Source of the DNA: Gammaproteobacteria bacterium
GTDB lineage: Bacteria > Pseudomonadota > Gammaproteobacteria > SZUA-229
Length of the DNA: 35,774 bases
Assembly: GCA_026995045.1 (NCBI GenBank)
Contig: JALWPK010000241.1
Location: forward strand, 1-35,774
Direction: 5' to 3'
Positions within the stretch are counted from its first letter, which is position 1; every line of letters begins with the position of its first letter. Shown one piece after another: positions 32,081-35,774 of this stretch. The notes below the pieces were generated by a model that did no database searches, was not told where the DNA came from, and saw only the letters and a program-made list of their open reading frames with translations. Made by a program: the position numbers and the translations under genes.

Positions 32081-32847
32081 GTCGAAGCCGGGGGCGGCGC
32101 AATGAACGCGCCGAGCTGATTTACGGCCTGCACGCAGTCGAATCCATACTGAAAAACAACCCGCTGGCGGTGTTGCAACTGTGGTTGCAAAAAGGCCGAC
32201 GCGACAAGCGCCTGCACAATATTGTGCGCCTCGCCGAGCAAAACCAGATTCATATCGAGCAGGTCGCGACTGACAGGTTGGATAAAAAAGCCGAAGGCGC
32301 AGTACACCAGGGCGTGGTGGCGAAAGTGCGGCAGGTGGCCGCCAAAATCGTGTCCCTGGAACAACTGTGCGAACGCGACAGCTTGTTATTGCTGGTGCTG
32401 GATGAAGTGCAGGACCCGCACAATATCGGCGCCTGCTTGCGTACGGCTGACGCGGTTGGCGCGGATGCAGTTATTGTTTCAAAAAACCGCAGTCCCGGAC
32501 TGACCGCCGTGGTGCGCAAGGTGTCCTCCGGCGCAGCCGACACCGTGCCGTTTGTACAGGTTTCCAATCTGGCGCGCGCCCTGCAAACCCTGCGCGATAA
32601 TGGTGTCTGGATTCTGGGCGCAGCCGGTGAAGCCGACGCGGATTTGTACGACTGCCAGGTGGCGGACAAAACCGCGCTGGTGATGGGCTCGGAAGGCAAG
32701 GGCATGCGCCGCCTCACACGCGAGCATTGCGACCAGTTGATTGCCATTCCGATGCATGGCTCGGTGGAAAGTCTGAATGTCTCTGTCGCCACCGGCGTAT
32801 GTCTGTATCACATCCGCAGGCAGATGAACGCGTTGCAAGCAGGGTAG
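32077..32847 (+). CDS. rlmB: 23S rRNA (guanosine(2251)-2'-O)-methyltransferase
   Basis: A 256-residue SPOUT methyltransferase. An N-terminal L30e-like substrate domain (ELIYGLHAVESILKNNPLAV) precedes the trefoil-knot domain with all three motifs: DPHNIGACLRTADAVGADAV, LVMGSEGKGMRRL and IPMHGSVESLNVSVATGVCLY. It methylates the ribose of G2251 in the P-loop of 23S rRNA, using SAM. The start overlaps the rnr stop (ATGA), the usual rnr-rlmB arrangement of gammaproteobacteria, indicating translational coupling. Confidence 0.96.
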   Translation: MSRSRGRRNERAELIYGLHAVESILKNNPLAVLQLWLQKGRRDKRLHNIVRLAEQNQIHIEQVATDRLDKKAEGAVHQGVVAKVRQVAAKIVSLEQLCERDSLLLLVLDEVQDPHNIGACLRTADAVGADAVIVSKNRSPGLTAVVRKVSSGAADTVPFVQVSNLARALQTLRDNGVWILGAAGEADADLYDCQVADKTALVMGSEGKGMRRLTREHCDQLIAIPMHGSVESLNVSVATGVCLYHIRRQMNALQAG

Positions 32848-32856
32848 GGTTGGTTC

Positions 32857-33879
32857 ATGCAAGGCTGGCAGGTCATCATTCCGGGCTTGTGCGGCCCGTT
32901 TCCCAAAGACAGTATGATAAGCGAGCAGGCGTCCAGTCCCTTGCTGGCTCTGCTGTCCAGCTCGCAATCAATCCCTGCTGCGAACAACTTTTACGAGCAA
33001 GTCGCAACACTGTTCGATTTGCCGCAACCGTTACCAGTGGCTGCGTTGACACTGAGTGCAGAACACGGCGATATCACCGGCAAGCATTGCATACAGCTTG
33101 CGCCGGTGCATCTGCATGCGGATATGGATCACGCAATCTTGTACGACGAATTTGCGCTGGACTTGTCGACGCAGGAAAAACAGCAACTGCTGACCGAACT
33201 GAACGCGCATTTCGCGCAGGACGACATCGCCATTATCAGTGATGCGCGCGGGGGATGGTTTATTGTATCCGACGAGACCTTTTTAATTGAAACCTCCGTC
33301 CTGCACGAGGTGATAGGCCGCAATATCAATTTTCATTTGCCAACGGGCGAGAACGCAATTTACTGGAAACGTTTTCTCAACGAGGCGCAAATGCTGATGC
33401 ACCAGTCGCCGGTGAATGCAGTTCGTGAACAAAATGGCCAACTGGCGGCGAACAGTCTCTGGCTGTGGGGGCAGGGCTCGCTGTCAAATCGCACAGCGCA
33501 CCCTGACACAACCGTTTATACCAATGATGATTTGCTCAGGGGGGTTGCGCAATACACAAACTGTGATTGCCACGACTTGCCAGCAAGCAACACAGCCTTG
33601 CAGCAACAGGTTGTGATTTGTGATACGCGTTTGCTTTCCGCCGCCAGCTATGGCGATGTCGAGCGCTGGCAAGACGGCTTGCAGACAATGATGCAACAGT
33701 GGCTGGGTGATTTGCCGCAGCTGGCCCGGCGGCGCGGGGTGGAGGTGACCATCTATCCCTGTCATGGCTGCGCCTATCGCTTGCCTGTGGGCGGCTGGCG
33801 CAATGCGGTGACCAGTCTGTTTGCGCGCCGTGGCTCCGCGCAGGATTATATTCGCTACGATGACCAGGCTGAACGATAA
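32857..33879 (+). CDS. RpfE-like protein (COG4255, alkaline-phosphatase-superfamily-like)
   Basis: A 340-residue protein of the family named after Xanthomonas RpfE. Typical features are the QGWQVIIPGLCGPF opening, LAPVHLHADMDHAIL, FLIETSVLHEVIGRNINFHLPTG, WLWGQGSL and the end VEVTIYPCHGCAYRLPVGGWRNAVTSLFARR. Databases sometimes label the family phosphoglycerate mutase because of a distant alkaline-phosphatase fold; no catalytic function is established. It sits between rlmB and recJ, with recJ starting inside its 3' end. In Xanthomonas rpfE is also next to recJ, so the linkage is conserved. In Xanthomonas it has a modest effect on virulence factor production; a role here is unknown. Confidence 0.8.
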   Translation: MQGWQVIIPGLCGPFPKDSMISEQASSPLLALLSSSQSIPAANNFYEQVATLFDLPQPLPVAALTLSAEHGDITGKHCIQLAPVHLHADMDHAILYDEFALDLSTQEKQQLLTELNAHFAQDDIAIISDARGGWFIVSDETFLIETSVLHEVIGRNINFHLPTGENAIYWKRFLNEAQMLMHQSPVNAVREQNGQLAANSLWLWGQGSLSNRTAHPDTTVYTNDDLLRGVAQYTNCDCHDLPASNTALQQQVVICDTRLLSAASYGDVERWQDGLQTMMQQWLGDLPQLARRRGVEVTIYPCHGCAYRLPVGGWRNAVTSLFARRGSAQDYIRYDDQAER

Positions 33880-35632
33880 CAGGATTGTCCGGCGTCAGCA
33901 GCCGGTAAGCGATGCGTTGGCGGACAGCGAACTGCCGCCGCTGCTGCAACAGGTGTACGCCAACCGTCATGTGAACCATGTTGAGGATGTGCGCTATACA
34001 CTGGACAAGCTGCTGGATTATCGAAAGCTGAAAGGCTGTGAGCAGGCGGCGGAAATTATTGCCGACGCCATCAGCAGCGACAGTATGATTCTGATTGTCG
34101 GCGACTACGATGCCGATGGCGCCACCAGCACGGCGGTGATGCTGCGCGCTTTGCGCGCCTTCGGCCACAGCCGGTGTCATCATCTGGTTCCCAACCGGTT
34201 TGATTTTGGTTACGGCCTGTCGCCGGAACTGGTCGAAGTCGCCAAAGATTTCAATCCGGATTTGATTATTACGGTCGACAACGGCATCGCAAGCATCAGC
34301 GGCGTGCAGCGCGCAGCGGAACTCGGCATCCCGGTGATTGTGACCGATCATCATCTTGCCGGTGACGCTTTGCCACCGGCCGCCGCCATCGTGAATCCCA
34401 ACCAGCCCGGCTGTGATTTTCCAAGTAAGGTAATCGCGGGTGTGGGCGTGGCGTTTTATGTGATGCTGGCGACACGCGCCGCCCTGCGCGAACGCAATCA
34501 TTTTGCCGACGGACAACAACCCAACATGGCCGAGTTGCTGGATCTGGTGGCGCTGGGCACGGTCGCCGATGTGGCGCCGCTGGATGTCAACAACCGTATT
34601 CTTGTTGATCAGGGTTTGAAACGCATTCGCGCTGGCGCCGGCTGCGCCGGCATACAGGCATTGCTGCGCGTTGCCGGACGCAACATGCGCAGTTGTTGCG
34701 CGCAGGACTTCGGTTTCGCCATTGCGCCGCGCCTGAACGCGGCAGGCCGGCTGGAAGACATGTCCATCGGTATTGAATGTTTGCTCAGCGATGACCTGTC
34801 GCAGGCGCTGGATATTGCGCAGCAACTCGACGCCATCAACAAACAGCGCCGCAGTATCGAGGAGGAGATGTTGCAGCAGGCCAACGCGCTGATTGACGCG
34901 CAACTGGCGGCGCTGGAACAGCAGGCGGAATCACAACGGCCTGCGAACGCCATCTGTCTCTACAATGATGACTGGCACCAGGGTGTGGTCGGACTGCTGG
35001 CCTCGCGCATCAAGGAGCGTTTGCATCGCCCGGTCATCGCCTTCGCGCAGGCGGACGAGACAGATACCTCTGCGCAGCGGCAACTGAAAGGCTCGGCGCG
35101 CTCCATACCGGGCGTGCATATTCGCGATGCGATTGATGTGGTCGACAAGCAACACCCCGGCCTCATTATCAAGTTTGGCGGTCATGCGATGGCGGCGGGA
35201 TTGAGCCTGCGCGCCGATGCGCTGGAAGCCTTCAGCGCTGCGCTGGAGCAGGCGGTCAGTGACATGGTGAATGAAGATATTTTGCAGCAAACCATCGAAA
35301 CCGACGGCGCGGTTGACGAGGCGCAACTGAACCTGTCCAACGCCGAGCTGCTTCGCTATGCCGGCCCCTGGGGACAGCATTTCCCCGAACCGGTGTTTGA
35401 TGACGAGTTTGAAGTTGTCGACTGGCGCATCGTCGGCGACAAGCACCTGAAAATGCGTTTGCGCAAAACAGACGGTGAGCAAATCATTGACGCCATTGCG
35501 TTCAATCACACCGGTGAAAACCTGCCTGCCGGCGGCAAACTACACGCCGCCTATCGCATGGATGTGAACGAATACAATGGCAATAAAAAACTGCAATTGA
35601 TAGTCGAACATATCCAGCCGCCGGGTTTATAA
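33860..35632 (+). CDS. recJ: Single-stranded-DNA-specific exonuclease RecJ
   Basis: A 590-residue DHH-superfamily 5'-3' exonuclease for recombination and mismatch repair. Motif I is VGDYDADGATSTAV (D82, D84), followed by ITVDNG, VTDHHLAG (DHH), NPNQPGC, LVALGTVADVAP and, in the DHHA1 domain, FGGHAMAAGLSL. The C-terminal OB-type region ends at IVEHIQPPGL. ATG 33860 (MTRLNDNRIV) overlaps the RpfE-like gene by 20 bp; a frame open from 33821 would overlap more and lacks support. A length of about 590 is normal for RecJ. pyrD follows after 7 bp. Confidence 0.96.
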   Translation: MTRLNDNRIVRRQQPVSDALADSELPPLLQQVYANRHVNHVEDVRYTLDKLLDYRKLKGCEQAAEIIADAISSDSMILIVGDYDADGATSTAVMLRALRAFGHSRCHHLVPNRFDFGYGLSPELVEVAKDFNPDLIITVDNGIASISGVQRAAELGIPVIVTDHHLAGDALPPAAAIVNPNQPGCDFPSKVIAGVGVAFYVMLATRAALRERNHFADGQQPNMAELLDLVALGTVADVAPLDVNNRILVDQGLKRIRAGAGCAGIQALLRVAGRNMRSCCAQDFGFAIAPRLNAAGRLEDMSIGIECLLSDDLSQALDIAQQLDAINKQRRSIEEEMLQQANALIDAQLAALEQQAESQRPANAICLYNDDWHQGVVGLLASRIKERLHRPVIAFAQADETDTSAQRQLKGSARSIPGVHIRDAIDVVDKQHPGLIIKFGGHAMAAGLSLRADALEAFSAALEQAVSDMVNEDILQQTIETDGAVDEAQLNLSNAELLRYAGPWGQHFPEPVFDDEFEVVDWRIVGDKHLKMRLRKTDGEQIIDAIAFNHTGENLPAGGKLHAAYRMDVNEYNGNKKLQLIVEHIQPPGL

Positions 35633-35639
35633 TTCGGCA

Positions 35640-35774
35640 ATGTATTCTCTCGCCCGTTTTTTTCTGTTCAGGCTGGACGCCGAAACCGCTCACCGGCTCA
35701 GCCTGACGTTGCTGGACGTGCTGTACGCCACCGGTTTGCTGAAACTGTTTGTACGCAGGCCGCCAGCATCGCCG
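35640..35774 (+). CDS. pyrD: Dihydroorotate dehydrogenase (quinone), N-terminal part
   Basis: The frame from ATG 35640 runs off the window after 45 codons: MYSLARFFLFRLDAETAHRLSL and so on. This is the N-terminal membrane-associating helix pair of class 2 PyrD, whose typical pattern is a short aromatic-basic opening followed by FRLDAExAHxL. The enzyme oxidises dihydroorotate with quinone in pyrimidine synthesis. Only the N-terminal extension is visible; the FMN domain lies outside. It follows recJ by 7 bp. Confidence 0.85.
   Translation, partial: MYSLARFFLFRLDAETAHRLSLTLLDVLYATGLLKLFVRRPPASP

Noticed and set aside
33536-34903. 455-codon open frame on the minus strand opposite recJ
   Set aside because: It lies wholly antisense to well-supported recJ and the RpfE-like gene, has low-complexity His/Arg/Gln-rich translation and no domain pattern; a shadow of codon bias.

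Overview
The window looks like chromosomal DNA of a gammaproteobacterium of moderate GC content that carries a PEP-CTERM/exosortase-type surface system. The lineage rests on the conserved block rnr-rlmB-(rpfE-like)-recJ-pyrD at the right end, a TIGR03027-type polysaccharide exporter, a PEP-CTERM tail ending VPVPAAVWLFGSG...RRKAA, and an RpfF-type crotonase. No exosortase gene lies in the window, so genus and species stay open.

Layout. (1) 1-3.4 kb: the end of an insertion sequence (transposase N-terminus on the minus strand) abuts a 5'-truncated beta-helix gene, followed by a VTC-domain gene and a convergent purple-acid-phosphatase-like gene. (2) 3.4-9.1 kb: exopolysaccharide genes, namely a GT4 glycosyltransferase (minus), then a plus-strand run of GT2 glycosyltransferase, DegT-like PLP enzyme, outer-membrane export lipoprotein and a TIGR03016-like beta-barrel. 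(3) 9.1-10.9 kb: a HipBA-type toxin-antitoxin pair with palindromes in its upstream region. (4) 11.0-14.8 kb: an acyl-modification locus, with an RpfF/DSF-synthase-like crotonase divergent from a three-gene operon of acyl carrier protein, ketoacyl-ACP synthase and CFA-synthase-like methyltransferase. (5) 15.0-16.5 kb: a PEP-CTERM metzincin behind a good sigma-54-type promoter, and a small secreted DUF6174-like protein. (6) 16.5-19.2 kb: a NarL-type response regulator and its 7TM sensor kinase. (7) 19.4-29.2 kb: a plus-strand island of lipoproteins and secreted repeat proteins, including two tandem YadA-head-like proteins. A 20-bp dyad, TATCCC-N8-GGGATA, precedes three of its transcription units, with a degenerate fourth copy beside the response-regulator promoter. 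(8) 29.2-35.8 kb: tRNA-Leu(CAG) and the housekeeping block.

The two most interesting parts are the fatty-acyl locus and the island with its shared dyad. The first has the gene content expected for a dedicated, methyl- or cyclopropane-modified, DSF-like acyl product. The second looks like a small surface regulon, plausibly run by the adjacent two-component system. Gene families are read from motifs by eye; the pathway and regulon assignments are inference.
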